Part shown: positions 42,580 through 50,563 of the stretch, in pieces
Numbering within the stretch: the stretch's first letter is position 1
Layout of the letters: every line of letters begins with the position of its first letter
Source of the DNA: Flavobacteriales bacterium
GTDB lineage: Bacteria; Bacteroidota; Bacteroidia; Flavobacteriales_F; PHOS-HE28
Direction: 5' to 3'
NCBI GenBank assembly: GCA_016704485.1
Contig: JADJAA010000001.1
Span: forward strand, 1,612,001 to 1,676,000
DNA length: 64,000 bases
Made by a program: the position numbers and the translations under genes
Notes under the pieces: model-generated
The model's input: only the letters and a program-made list of their open reading frames with translations
Database searches by the model: none
What the model was told of the DNA's origin: nothing

Positions 42580-43347
42580 TCACACCAACGTCTTGGCCAG
42601 CCACGTTTCCAAGATGGCGTTGAATTGATCTGGATGCTCCATCATGGCTGCATGTCCGCATTCATCGATCCAGTGCAATTCGCTATGCGGGATCAACGTA
42701 TGGAATTCTTCAGCTACATCAGGTGGGGTTATCGTATCGTTCTTTCCCCAGATCAACAACACGGGCATCTTCAATTTCGGGATCTCCGTAGCCATGTTGT
42801 GCCGTATCGCGCTTTTGGCCAAGGATAGGATCCGGATCAACTTGCTCCGATCATTTACGGTTTCATAGCATTCGTCTACCAAAGCGTCCGTTGCATGCTT
42901 CGGATCGTAAAAGGTCACGGCTACTTTTTTGCGAATGAATTCCTTGTCCTCTCTTCTAGGAAAACCTCCGCCGAACGCATTTTCGTATAGACCGGAACTG
43001 CCTGTGAGTACCAAGCTCCGTACGCGCTCCGCGTGTCGACTACAATACACCAAGGCGACATGCCCACCTAGCGAATTGCCGATCAAATTCACCTGTTTGA
43101 AACCCTTATGCTGAATGAACCGGTCCAGGAATTTTGCCAGATTGTCCACGTTCGTACTCAACATCGGCAGCGTGTACAACGGCAATATGGGTACGATCAC
43201 TTTGTAGTTCGGTGTGAAGTGATCGAATAATGGTTTGAAGTTGCTCAACGCTCCGAAAAGCCCGTGCAGCAAGATCAAAGGCTGACCTTCGCCCGCTTCC
43301 AAGTACTGGAATTCACCCTCCTTTATTAACGTACGATCGTTCGACAT
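42580..43347 (-). CDS. Alpha/beta-fold hydrolase
   Basis: A 255-residue protein from ATG 43347. The longer frame (to 43392) reads through a TACCTTTG promoter box and is unlikely. Features: YLEAGEGQPLILLHGLFGALSNF with the oxyanion HG, GNSLGGHVA (nucleophile Ser), LLIWGKNDTITP (Asp) and IDECGHAAMMEHP (His). It is a cytoplasmic hydrolase of the MhpC/BioH-like kind with unknown substrate. Upstream of engB on the same strand, and divergent from mraZ. Confidence 0.85.
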   Translation of the reverse strand: MSNDRTLIKEGEFQYLEAGEGQPLILLHGLFGALSNFKPLFDHFTPNYKVIVPILPLYTLPMLSTNVDNLAKFLDRFIQHKGFKQVNLIGNSLGGHVALVYCSRHAERVRSLVLTGSSGLYENAFGGGFPRREDKEFIRKKVAVTFYDPKHATDALVDECYETVNDRSKLIRILSLAKSAIRHNMATEIPKLKMPVLLIWGKNDTITPPDVAEEFHTLIPHSELHWIDECGHAAMMEHPDQFNAILETWLAKTLV

Positions 43348-43366
43348 GCTTACTATGCGGTCCGTC

Positions 43367-43374
43367 CAAAGGTA
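43367..43374 (-). promoter_or_regulatory. -7 promoter box (TACCTTTG) for the hydrolase-engB unit
   Basis: Minus-strand TACCTTTG, an exact TAnnTTTG match, 19 bases before the ATG at 43347. The following GGACGGA string is the same as after the nadK box. Confidence 0.55.
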
Positions 43375-43842
43375 TGCCGATGGTTGGTTCATGGAAAGGG
43401 GGACCCTCAGAGTATTACTAGATCATTGTTGAAGAAGGTGCCCATCCAAGGAGAACAGCTGAAAGGTGATCCTTCATTGATCATGAGCGGTCTGTGGTTC
43501 TCGAACTTCATTTTCCGTTCGCGATCCGTGCGACTTAGCTGTCTAATGGCGACTTACTTTCTCCTTCCCGGATCCTTCAGGATCATCTTCTATCGGCCAA
43601 AACCATCAAACCCGGATCCCGCTTGATCATCCGGCCGAATATCATCCGCTATCAACAGAAAGCGGTTGATCGATCCTGCTCTGGCTTTGTAGTGTTATTG
43701 CCTTGATCCCAGACTTTTAGCAATCCATTGGTGATCAGCTCCGAGTCATATTCTGAACCTTTGATTGTTCATATGCCCCACTTTGACCCACGGGTTTGAA
43801 TGCACTAATTCCAGCCTTTTCGCGGGTTGTTGCAACATTTGT
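43375..43842. other. Long non-coding stretch upstream of mraZ
   Basis: Between the hydrolase promoter and the mraZ promoter there is no gene I believe in. A plus-strand frame at 43384-43626 has no recognisable content. The notable element is an inverted pair of CCCAC boxes at 43777-43791, annotated separately. Confidence 0.4.
43777..43791 (-). promoter_or_regulatory. Inverted pair of MraZ-type boxes (GTGGG, 10-bp spacing)
   Basis: The minus strand reads GTGGGTCAAAGTGGG: two GTGGG words exactly 10 bases apart, in the opposite orientation to the three boxes at 43885-43909 and 94 bases upstream of them. It fits a secondary MraZ site that could loop with the main operator (inference). Confidence 0.45.
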
Positions 43843-43850
43843 TATGTTTG
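43843..43850 (+). promoter_or_regulatory. -7 promoter box (TATGTTTG), upstream mra promoter candidate
   Basis: An exact TAnnTTTG match. Transcription would start near 43857, placing the three GTGG boxes just downstream of the start and the mraZ ATG about 95 bases into the mRNA. Confidence 0.5.
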
Positions 43851-43852
43851 AC

Positions 43853-43871
43853 CGTTGACAAGTTATCAACG
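43853..43871. promoter_or_regulatory. Short palindrome CGTTGA-N7-TCAACG
   Basis: Six-base arms at 43853-43858 and 43866-43871 around a 7-base spacer, at the predicted transcription start of the mra operon. It could be a site for a dimeric regulator. Confidence 0.3.
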
Positions 43872-43884
43872 ATTGAACAAAAAA

Positions 43885-43909
43885 GTGGGTTATAGTGGAA
43901 CAGAGTGGG
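43885..43909 (+). promoter_or_regulatory. MraZ operator: three GTGG boxes at 10-bp spacing
   Basis: GTGGG at 43885, GTGGA at 43895 and GTGGG at 43905 share one orientation and an exact 10-bp period. This is the hallmark of MraZ binding repeats found upstream of mraZ in other bacteria. Autoregulation of the dcw operon by MraZ is the obvious reading. The boxes lie between the two -7 candidates. Confidence 0.75.
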
Positions 43910-43919
43910 TCAATTACCC

Positions 43920-43927
43920 TACTTTCG
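43920..43927 (+). promoter_or_regulatory. -7-like box (TACTTTCG), proximal mra promoter candidate
   Basis: One base from TAnnTTTG, 25 bases before the mraZ ATG. If this is the active promoter, the GTGG boxes cover its upstream half, where a repressor would block it. Confidence 0.35.
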
Positions 43928-43952
43928 CCACGTTTTCGAGCTAACGCTTTGC

Positions 43953-44417
43953 ATGTTGAACCTCCTCGGTGAATACGATCTGAAACTGGACGCCAAAGGC
44001 CGTCTTACGCTCCCGTCCGGGTTGCGCAAGCAGCTCGATGGTGAGATCCAGAAAGGATTCGTGATCAATCGTGATGTGTTCAAGCCGTGCTTGGTGCTCT
44101 ACCCCATGGTCGAATGGGAGCATACACAGACCACGATGCGACGATTGAATCGTTTCGTGGCCAAGAACGTCGAGTTCGTTAGGCGCTTCATGAATGGAGC
44201 AACGCCAATTGAACTGGACGCGAGTGATCGCTTGCTCCTGCCGAAACACCTTCTCGCCCACGCCGGAATCGGCAAAGGGCTACGGATGGTGGGCATGATG
44301 GACCGTGTGGAGATATGGAGTACCGACACGCATGTAAAAATGTTGCGCGAAAAAGTGGATCTCACCGCGCTTGCCGAGGATGTCATGGGCAGCCTAGGCA
44401 ACGCAGATGAAGAGTGA
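43953..44417 (+). CDS. mraZ: MraZ, transcriptional regulator of the dcw operon
   Basis: A 154-residue MraZ from ATG 43953: LLGEYDLKLDAKGRLTLPSGLRKQL, the first AbrB-like half, and a second half with ATPIELDASDRLLLPKHLLAHAGI. The usual length and the doubled DxxGR/DxxxR pattern are kept. It forms a ring that binds repeated GTGG boxes; such boxes are present upstream. The longer frame to 43905 would start inside the operator. It overlaps rsmH by 11 bases. Confidence 0.93.
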   Translation: MLNLLGEYDLKLDAKGRLTLPSGLRKQLDGEIQKGFVINRDVFKPCLVLYPMVEWEHTQTTMRRLNRFVAKNVEFVRRFMNGATPIELDASDRLLLPKHLLAHAGIGKGLRMVGMMDRVEIWSTDTHVKMLREKVDLTALAEDVMGSLGNADEE

Positions 44418-45354
44418 GTACCACGAGCCCGTTCTTTTACAAGCTTGTATTGAAGGATTGAATATCCAGCCGGATGGCACCTATGTCGATGTTACGTTCG
44501 GCGGTGGTGGGCACAGCAGAGCCATCCTTGAAAAGCTCGGACCGCACGGTAGGCTGATCGCCTTTGATCGCGATCGTGATGCTTGGGCGAATGCCGCTAT
44601 ACTGCGTGAGAAGTATGATGGCGAGAATAAGCCGCACTTCACATTGGTTCAGGCGGATTATCGTTGGATCAGGAATCATCTCCGCTACCTCCACGCCATT
44701 CCGGTCGATGGAATTCTCGCAGATCTAGGAGTCAGCAGTCACCAATTCGATACCGGGGACCGTGGATTCAGCTTTCGGTTCGATGGACCATTGGATATGC
44801 GGATGGATCATCGCAATTCCCGGGATGCTGCACAACTCTTACGCGACCTGGATGTGAATGCGCTCACGGATGTATTACGCAAATACGGTGAGGTCCAGCA
44901 TGCACACCGTGTGGCACATCAACTGGTCGATGCGAATAGATCCCGACGGATCCGCACCACGTTCCAGTTGGTGGAAGCGTTGAGGCCGGTGACTCCCCGT
45001 GGTAAGGAGAGTAGCTTTTTGGCGCAAGTGTTCCAAGCGCTTCGGATCGCAGTCAATGATGAACTCGCTTCGCTCGAACTGTTCCTGCAACAGACCGCAG
45101 AGGTGATGGCTCCAGGAGGAAAACTCGTGATCATGAGCTACCACAGCCTCGAAGATCGACTGGTAAAGAATTACATGCGAAGCGGAGATCTCGCTGGCCA
45201 TGAGAACAAGGACATCTACGGAAACAGAACACGCCCCTTCGATCCTACAAGTAACAAAGCAATACAACCGAGCGATAGCGAAGTAGCAATGAACCCAAGG
45301 GCCCGCAGTGCCCGCTTACGAATAGCAGTACGCAGTGAACAAGTTGAAAAATAA
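44407..45354 (+). CDS. rsmH: 16S rRNA (cytosine-1402-N4)-methyltransferase RsmH
   Basis: A 315-residue MraW/RsmH: YHEPVLLQACIEGL, the SAM motif YVDVTFGGGGHSRAIL, ILADLGVSSHQFDTGDRGFSFRFDGPLDMRMD, and the C-terminal ELASLELFLQQ and VIMSYHSLEDRLVKNYM segments. It methylates C1402 of 16S rRNA. Second gene of the dcw operon; its end overlaps the ftsL-like gene by about 20 bases. Confidence 0.95.
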   Translation: MKSEYHEPVLLQACIEGLNIQPDGTYVDVTFGGGGHSRAILEKLGPHGRLIAFDRDRDAWANAAILREKYDGENKPHFTLVQADYRWIRNHLRYLHAIPVDGILADLGVSSHQFDTGDRGFSFRFDGPLDMRMDHRNSRDAAQLLRDLDVNALTDVLRKYGEVQHAHRVAHQLVDANRSRRIRTTFQLVEALRPVTPRGKESSFLAQVFQALRIAVNDELASLELFLQQTAEVMAPGGKLVIMSYHSLEDRLVKNYMRSGDLAGHENKDIYGNRTRPFDPTSNKAIQPSDSEVAMNPRARSARLRIAVRSEQVEK

Positions 45355-45748
45355 GAAAGCAGAGAAGGAAGCGAACGGCTCTTCAGATGCGCCCGCCAGT
45401 AAGGCGCGGATGCCGCGTGCCTTTTTGAATGTGTTGAATGGAACGTTCCTCACACGTGAGAATGTGTTGGGCAATATGCCCTTCATACTATTCTGCTCAG
45501 CGTTGATGATCACCTACATCGGTTATGGTTATCACACGGAACGTATCGTTCGCAACCTCAGCTCCACGGATAGTGAGCTAAAAGAACTGCGCAGTGAATA
45601 CATCACCGTGCGTGCCAAACTGGAGACCGATGAACAACAAAGTAAAGTAGCCGATCGGATCGCCGTGCTTGGCTTGAAGGAAAGTGTTGTGCCACCTGTG
45701 AAGATCGACGTGGAGAAGAAGGAAATGGATCATACCAGAACACCATGA
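45335..45748 (+). CDS. ftsL: FtsL-like cell division protein
   Basis: A 137-residue bitopic protein: a basic cytoplasmic N-terminus, one membrane helix (about 48-66, ILFCSALMITYIGYGY) and a periplasmic coiled-coil (SSTDSELKELRSEYITVRAKLET). Size, topology and position between rsmH and ftsI identify the Bacteroidota FtsL-like protein, which links FtsQ and FtsB-type partners to FtsW/FtsI at the septum. Sequence similarity itself is weak. GTG start at 45335 (TTG at 45344 possible). Confidence 0.8.
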   Translation: MNKLKNKKAEKEANGSSDAPASKARMPRAFLNVLNGTFLTRENVLGNMPFILFCSALMITYIGYGYHTERIVRNLSSTDSELKELRSEYITVRAKLETDEQQSKVADRIAVLGLKESVVPPVKIDVEKKEMDHTRTP

Positions 45749-47856
45749 CGGATACGACCAAACAGTTGCGCGCTCGGGCCAACATGGTCTATATCGTAAT
45801 GGTGCTATTCGCACTGGCGATCTCTGTTCGGCTCTTCACCATTCAACTTGTTGAAGGCGAAGAATGGCGTGCAAAGGCTGAGCATGTTGCGACCACCTAC
45901 CGCACCGTTCAACCGGATCGCGGACATATCTACAGTGAAGATGGGCGGTTGTTAGCGACCAGTGTTCCGGAGTATGACGTGCGCATGGACATGATCCCTG
46001 ACGGGCTCAGCGAGGAGATGTTCAGTTCCAAAGTGGATTCGCTCGCCATTCGGTTGTCACAACTTTTTGGTGACCGTACCGCTGTTGAATACAAGCGTGA
46101 CCTTGTTGATGCACGCAAACGGAAAGAGCGTTACCATTTAGTTAAGCGTCGTGCGGATCATGCGCAAGTGCAACAACTCCGTGAATTCCCGATCTTCAAC
46201 TTAGGAAGATATCGCGGTGGATTGGTGACCGAGAAACGAACGGTGAGGGTGCATCCGTTCGGACGATTAGGAGAACGTACTGTCGGCTACATGCTTCGGG
46301 ATAGTACCACGATCGGGTTGGAGAATGGATATGATCAGTATTTGAAAGGGGTTACCGGCCGTAGGTTGGAACGTCGCTTGACCGGTGGTGTCTGGATGCC
46401 GATCGATGATGGTGAAGGTGTTGATCCGGTCGAGGGTTCTGACATACATACTACGATCGACATCAACCTACAGGATGTCGCGGATGATGCCTTGGAACAA
46501 CAGCTCTTGAAACATGGTGCCGTTTACGGTTGCGTGATCGTGATGGAAGTTGCCACCGGATACATAAAGGCCGCCAGCAACTTGATGCTGTATAAGGACA
46601 GCACCTATTCCGAGGCTCAGAATTTTGCTGTGGGTGAAAGCACAGAGCCCGGTTCCACATTTAAACTAGCATCACTAATGGTGGGTCTGGAGGATGGACT
46701 GATCGCGTCAACGGATACGGTAGATACACAAAAAGGAGCGGTGCGATTCAGGGACCGCATCATGCGTGATTCACACGAAGGAGGTTATGGAAAGATCACC
46801 GTGCAACGCGCATTCGAACTCTCCTCGAATACCGGTATCAGCGTGGCTGTGAACCGGGCTTATGAGAAGGATCCGAAGCGTTTCGTTGATGGTCTGCGAC
46901 GTATGGGTCTGGATCTTCCGACCGGGGTACTGGTGCCCGGAGAACCGAGACCCACCATGCGTAACCCTGGTGAGAAAGGATGGAGTGGCGTTAGTCTTCC
47001 TTGGATGAGCATAGGCTATGAAGTGTCGCTAACACCCTTGCAGACACTGACTTTCTACAATGCTGTCGCGAATAATGGGCGGATGATGAAACCCCGTTTC
47101 GTGAGCCATATAACGCGCAACGGAAAAGTGACCAGCACCTTCGAGCCGCAAGTGATCAACGAAAGGATAGCATCCGATAAGACCCTTGACATCGTTCAAG
47201 GAATGTTACAAGGTGTTGTGGATAGTGGCACTGCCACCAACCTACGCGCAGCGCATTTTGCGATCGCAGGTAAAACGGGTACCGCGCAGATCGCACGCAA
47301 TGGTAGCTACAAGCAACACGGGGTCAGCTATCAAGCATCGTTCGTTGGCTATTTCCCGGCAGATGCACCCAAGTACAGCTGTATCGTTGTGGTGAATGGA
47401 CCCACGATGAGCGGTTACTATGGGAACGTTGTGGCCGGACCGATATTCAAAGAGATCGCCGATAAGATCTACAGCAATCGACTGGAGTTACAACAAGGCG
47501 TTCATCTTGCTAAGGCCAAGGGGCCATCAAGTCCTATTTCGTTGAGCGGGAACAGCGCTGATCTACGCACCGCAATGGAAGCATTGAAGGTTCCGATGGT
47601 CTTTGATACCGAAAGCGAATGGGTTACGACCCAAGCAGGAGATTCCAGTGTAACGCTCGTATCCCGCGGAATTCCAACAGGTGCGATGGATCTGGTTCCG
47701 AATGTATTGGGAATGGGATTGAAGGATGCGATCTACATCCTGGAGAATCGGGGCCTGCGTGTACGCTTCGAAGGAAGTGGTATGGTGAAGCGTCAATCAC
47801 TTCCTCCAGGTACGAAGGCTACCAGTGGTTCAATGATCGTGATCGAACTGACATGA
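45745..47856 (+). CDS. ftsI: Septal peptidoglycan transpeptidase FtsI (PBP3) with PASTA domain
   Basis: A 703-residue class B penicillin-binding protein: N-terminal membrane helix (about 14-34), dimerisation region with RGHIYSEDGRLLATSVPEYDV, and a transpeptidase domain with S304-TFK307, SSNTG and the KTG triad at 510-512 (GKTGTAQI). A C-terminal PASTA-like domain lies at about 640-703 (LVPNVLGMGLKDAIYILENRGL). It cross-links septal peptidoglycan together with FtsW. ATG overlaps the ftsL-like stop. The PASTA tail matches other Bacteroidota FtsI. Confidence 0.94.
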   Translation: MTDTTKQLRARANMVYIVMVLFALAISVRLFTIQLVEGEEWRAKAEHVATTYRTVQPDRGHIYSEDGRLLATSVPEYDVRMDMIPDGLSEEMFSSKVDSLAIRLSQLFGDRTAVEYKRDLVDARKRKERYHLVKRRADHAQVQQLREFPIFNLGRYRGGLVTEKRTVRVHPFGRLGERTVGYMLRDSTTIGLENGYDQYLKGVTGRRLERRLTGGVWMPIDDGEGVDPVEGSDIHTTIDINLQDVADDALEQQLLKHGAVYGCVIVMEVATGYIKAASNLMLYKDSTYSEAQNFAVGESTEPGSTFKLASLMVGLEDGLIASTDTVDTQKGAVRFRDRIMRDSHEGGYGKITVQRAFELSSNTGISVAVNRAYEKDPKRFVDGLRRMGLDLPTGVLVPGEPRPTMRNPGEKGWSGVSLPWMSIGYEVSLTPLQTLTFYNAVANNGRMMKPRFVSHITRNGKVTSTFEPQVINERIASDKTLDIVQGMLQGVVDSGTATNLRAAHFAIAGKTGTAQIARNGSYKQHGVSYQASFVGYFPADAPKYSCIVVVNGPTMSGYYGNVVAGPIFKEIADKIYSNRLELQQGVHLAKAKGPSSPISLSGNSADLRTAMEALKVPMVFDTESEWVTTQAGDSSVTLVSRGIPTGAMDLVPNVLGMGLKDAIYILENRGLRVRFEGSGMVKRQSLPPGTKATSGSMIVIELT

Positions 47857-49316
47857 AACTGCTGAAGGACATACTCTATCGTGTGCGCATTGAGCAAGTG
47901 GTCGGCTCAACGAATACCGCTATTGAGAAATTGGCTTTCGACAGCCGTGAAGTGATCGCCTTTGCCGCGTTCATTGCCATAAAAGGTACGCAGGTCGATG
48001 GTCATGCATTCATCGAAAAAGCGATCGAAAACGGAGCGAATACGATCGTGTGCGAGACGTTACCTGCCGAGCTGAAGGAGAGTGTTACGTACGTACGTGT
48101 AGAGCATGCCGAAGAAGCACTCGGCATCATGGCTTCGAATTTCTACGATCATCCGTCGGGTAAACTGAAGTTGATCGGGATCACAGGTACCAATGGAAAG
48201 ACCAGTATTGCAACGCTGTTGTTCCGTTTGTATCGGACCTTGGGTCATAAGTGTGGGTTGATCAGCACGGTTGAAACACGCATTGGACAGCGAACGATCC
48301 CAAGTACGCACACCACACCGGATGCGATCCGCTTGAACGAGTTGCTCGCCGAAATGGTAAGCGAACGCATAGCGTTCTGTTTCATGGAAGTGAGTTCGCA
48401 CAGTGTGGTGCAGGAACGTATTGCCGGATTGAAGTTCGCGGCCGGGTTGTTCACCAATATCACGCATGATCATTTGGACTACCACGGTACGTTCGATGCG
48501 TACATCAAAGCTAAGAAGCGCTTCTTCGATCAGTTGCCATCAACTGCATTCGCAATAGTGAATGCGGACGATAAGAACAGTTCTGTGATGGTGCAGAATA
48601 CAAAGGCAGAGAAGCGATCGTATGCAGTACACAACATAGCCGATCATCGCGGTCGCATCATAGAGAACCAACTGACCGGTCTGCATTTGAACATAGACGG
48701 ACATGATGTGTACGCTCGGTTGATCGGTGAATTCAATGCGAGTAATCTGGTTGCTGTGTATGCCGTAGCCCTCCTCTTAGGCGAGGCACCCTTGAACGTG
48801 TTGACAGCACTCAGCGACCTGGAGCCACCGCGCGGAAGATTCCAGTTGGTACGTAGTACAAGCGGTATCATCGGTATTGTGGATTACGCGCATACGCCCG
48901 ATGCCTTGAAGAACGTATTGGAAACCGTGAATGCCGTTTGCGGTGAAACCGAACAAGTGATCACTGTGATAGGATGTGGCGGTGATCGTGATCGTACGAA
49001 ACGCCCGATCATGGCGCAGATCGCCACGTTGAACAGTAGCCATGTAGTGCTCACCAGTGATAACCCGCGCAGCGAGGACCCAATGGCGATCCTCAACGAA
49101 ATGCGTGAAGGTGTGGCTGCGAATGATCAAGCAAGAGTATGGACCAACCCTGATCGTCGGGAAGCAATTCGCCAAGCAGTTGGAATGGCGAAAGCAGGTG
49201 ATGTTGTATTGGTCGCGGGTAAAGGACACGAGACCTATCAAGAAGTAAATGGCGTCAAGCATCCGTTCGATGATGTCGCGGTATTAAAGGAAACCCTTGA
49301 ACTACTGCACAAATAA
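47853..49316 (+). CDS. murE: UDP-MurNAc-tripeptide synthetase MurE
   Basis: A 487-residue Mur ligase from ATG 47853, overlapping the ftsI stop by 4 bases: VGSTNTAIEKLAFDSREV at the UDP site, the ATP loop GITGTNGKTSIATL, MEVSSHSVVQERI, NITHDHLDYHGT, and VDYAHTPDALKNVLE plus TSDNPRSEDPMAIL. The DNPR motif favours meso-diaminopimelate as the amino acid added to UDP-MurNAc-Ala-Glu. A longer frame exists upstream but lies inside ftsI. Confidence 0.95.
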   Translation: MKLLKDILYRVRIEQVVGSTNTAIEKLAFDSREVIAFAAFIAIKGTQVDGHAFIEKAIENGANTIVCETLPAELKESVTYVRVEHAEEALGIMASNFYDHPSGKLKLIGITGTNGKTSIATLLFRLYRTLGHKCGLISTVETRIGQRTIPSTHTTPDAIRLNELLAEMVSERIAFCFMEVSSHSVVQERIAGLKFAAGLFTNITHDHLDYHGTFDAYIKAKKRFFDQLPSTAFAIVNADDKNSSVMVQNTKAEKRSYAVHNIADHRGRIIENQLTGLHLNIDGHDVYARLIGEFNASNLVAVYAVALLLGEAPLNVLTALSDLEPPRGRFQLVRSTSGIIGIVDYAHTPDALKNVLETVNAVCGETEQVITVIGCGGDRDRTKRPIMAQIATLNSSHVVLTSDNPRSEDPMAILNEMREGVAANDQARVWTNPDRREAIRQAVGMAKAGDVVLVAGKGHETYQEVNGVKHPFDDVAVLKETLELLHK

Positions 49317-50563
49317 TGTTGTATCACTTGTTCCATTGGCTTGGTAATGATGTCCCTGGATCAGGGGTGTTCAATTACATCTCGTTCCGTGCAGCAATGG
49401 CCGTATTCGTGTCATTGCTGATCTCGCTATGGTGGGGTCAAGGCATCATCAATCTACTGCGCAAAATGCAGGTCGGGGAGACCGTACGCGACCTTGGTCT
49501 GGATGGGCAGATGCAGAAGCAAGGCACACCGACCATGGGTGGTCTCATCATTCTATCCGCGACGATCATCCCAACAGTATTGTTCGCGAAACTGGATAAC
49601 ATATACATTATCCTATTGCTCATAAGTACGGTATGGCTTGGTACCATCGGCTTTATCGATGATTACATCAAGGTCTTCAAGAAGGATAAGAAAGGCTTGG
49701 CGGGAAAATTCAAAGTAATTGGGCAGGTCGGGCTAGGCATCATCATCGGTGCTACGGTCTATTTCCATCCTTCGATCCGTACGCGCGTTGAAGTGCCGGA
49801 AGTTCTGGCACAACAATTCGCTCCTTCTGAACTGAGCGTTTTCGAGGAAGAGGATGGTACGGCGCATTACATGCTCGACCGCAAATCCCCGAATACAACG
49901 ATCCCGTTCATAAAGGATAACGAGTTCAATTATTCCTCCATACTCGGTGTATTCGGACGCAATGCAAGACAATACACATGGATCGTATACATCCTCGCGG
50001 TGATCTTCATCATTACCGCAGTGAGTAATGGCGCGAACATTACCGATGGCATCGATGGACTGGCGACGGGTACATCCGCGATCATCGTGATGACACTCGG
50101 GATCCTGGCCTATGTGAGCGGTAACATCATCTTCTCACAATACCTGGATATCATGTATATACCCGGTTCGGGTGAACTGGCGGTATTCATTGGTGCGCTG
50201 CTTGGTGCGTGCATCGGATTCTTATGGTACAATGCCTATCCCGCGCAAGTGTTCATGGGTGATACAGGCAGTCTGGCACTTGGTGGCATCATAGCTACGC
50301 TAGCGATACTCGTGCGCAAGGAATTGTTGATCCCGGTACTCTGCGGGATCTTCTTGGTCGAGAACTTGAGCGTGATGGTGCAGGTGTCCTACTTCAAGTA
50401 CACCCGCAAACGATTTGGCGAAGGAAGACGCATTTTCCTGATGTCGCCCTTGCATCATCACTTCCAGAAAAAAGGGATCCACGAAAGCAAGATCGTATCA
50501 CGATTCTGGATCCTCGGTGTCTTGCTCGCAGTTATTTCCATCGTAACACTTAAGCTAAGATGA
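49316..50563 (+). CDS. mraY: Phospho-MurNAc-pentapeptide transferase MraY
   Basis: A 415-residue polytopic membrane enzyme with about ten helices and the MraY signatures TPTMGGLIIL, FIDDYIKVFKKDKKGL, NITDGIDGLATG, FMGDTGSLALGG and the MSPLHHHFQKKG motif. It moves phospho-MurNAc-pentapeptide onto undecaprenyl phosphate to form lipid I. A loop at about 160-205 is longer than in E. coli, as in other Bacteroidota. Starts at the last base of the murE stop (TAATG). Confidence 0.96.
   Translation: MLYHLFHWLGNDVPGSGVFNYISFRAAMAVFVSLLISLWWGQGIINLLRKMQVGETVRDLGLDGQMQKQGTPTMGGLIILSATIIPTVLFAKLDNIYIILLLISTVWLGTIGFIDDYIKVFKKDKKGLAGKFKVIGQVGLGIIIGATVYFHPSIRTRVEVPEVLAQQFAPSELSVFEEEDGTAHYMLDRKSPNTTIPFIKDNEFNYSSILGVFGRNARQYTWIVYILAVIFIITAVSNGANITDGIDGLATGTSAIIVMTLGILAYVSGNIIFSQYLDIMYIPGSGELAVFIGALLGACIGFLWYNAYPAQVFMGDTGSLALGGIIATLAILVRKELLIPVLCGIFLVENLSVMVQVSYFKYTRKRFGEGRRIFLMSPLHHHFQKKGIHESKIVSRFWILGVLLAVISIVTLKLR

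Noticed and set aside
43384..43626. 80-codon plus-strand frame upstream of mraZ
   Set aside because: No domain, no start signal and odd composition; it begins antisense to the hydrolase N-terminal region. Treated as non-coding.
43853..43871. DnaA box or replication origin near TTATCAACG
   Set aside because: Only one weak match to the DnaA consensus, no cluster of boxes, and no dnaA/dnaN nearby.
47619..47852. Upstream extension of murE
   Set aside because: It lies inside ftsI in another frame; the ATG at 47853 overlapping the ftsI stop gives the normal MurE N-terminus.
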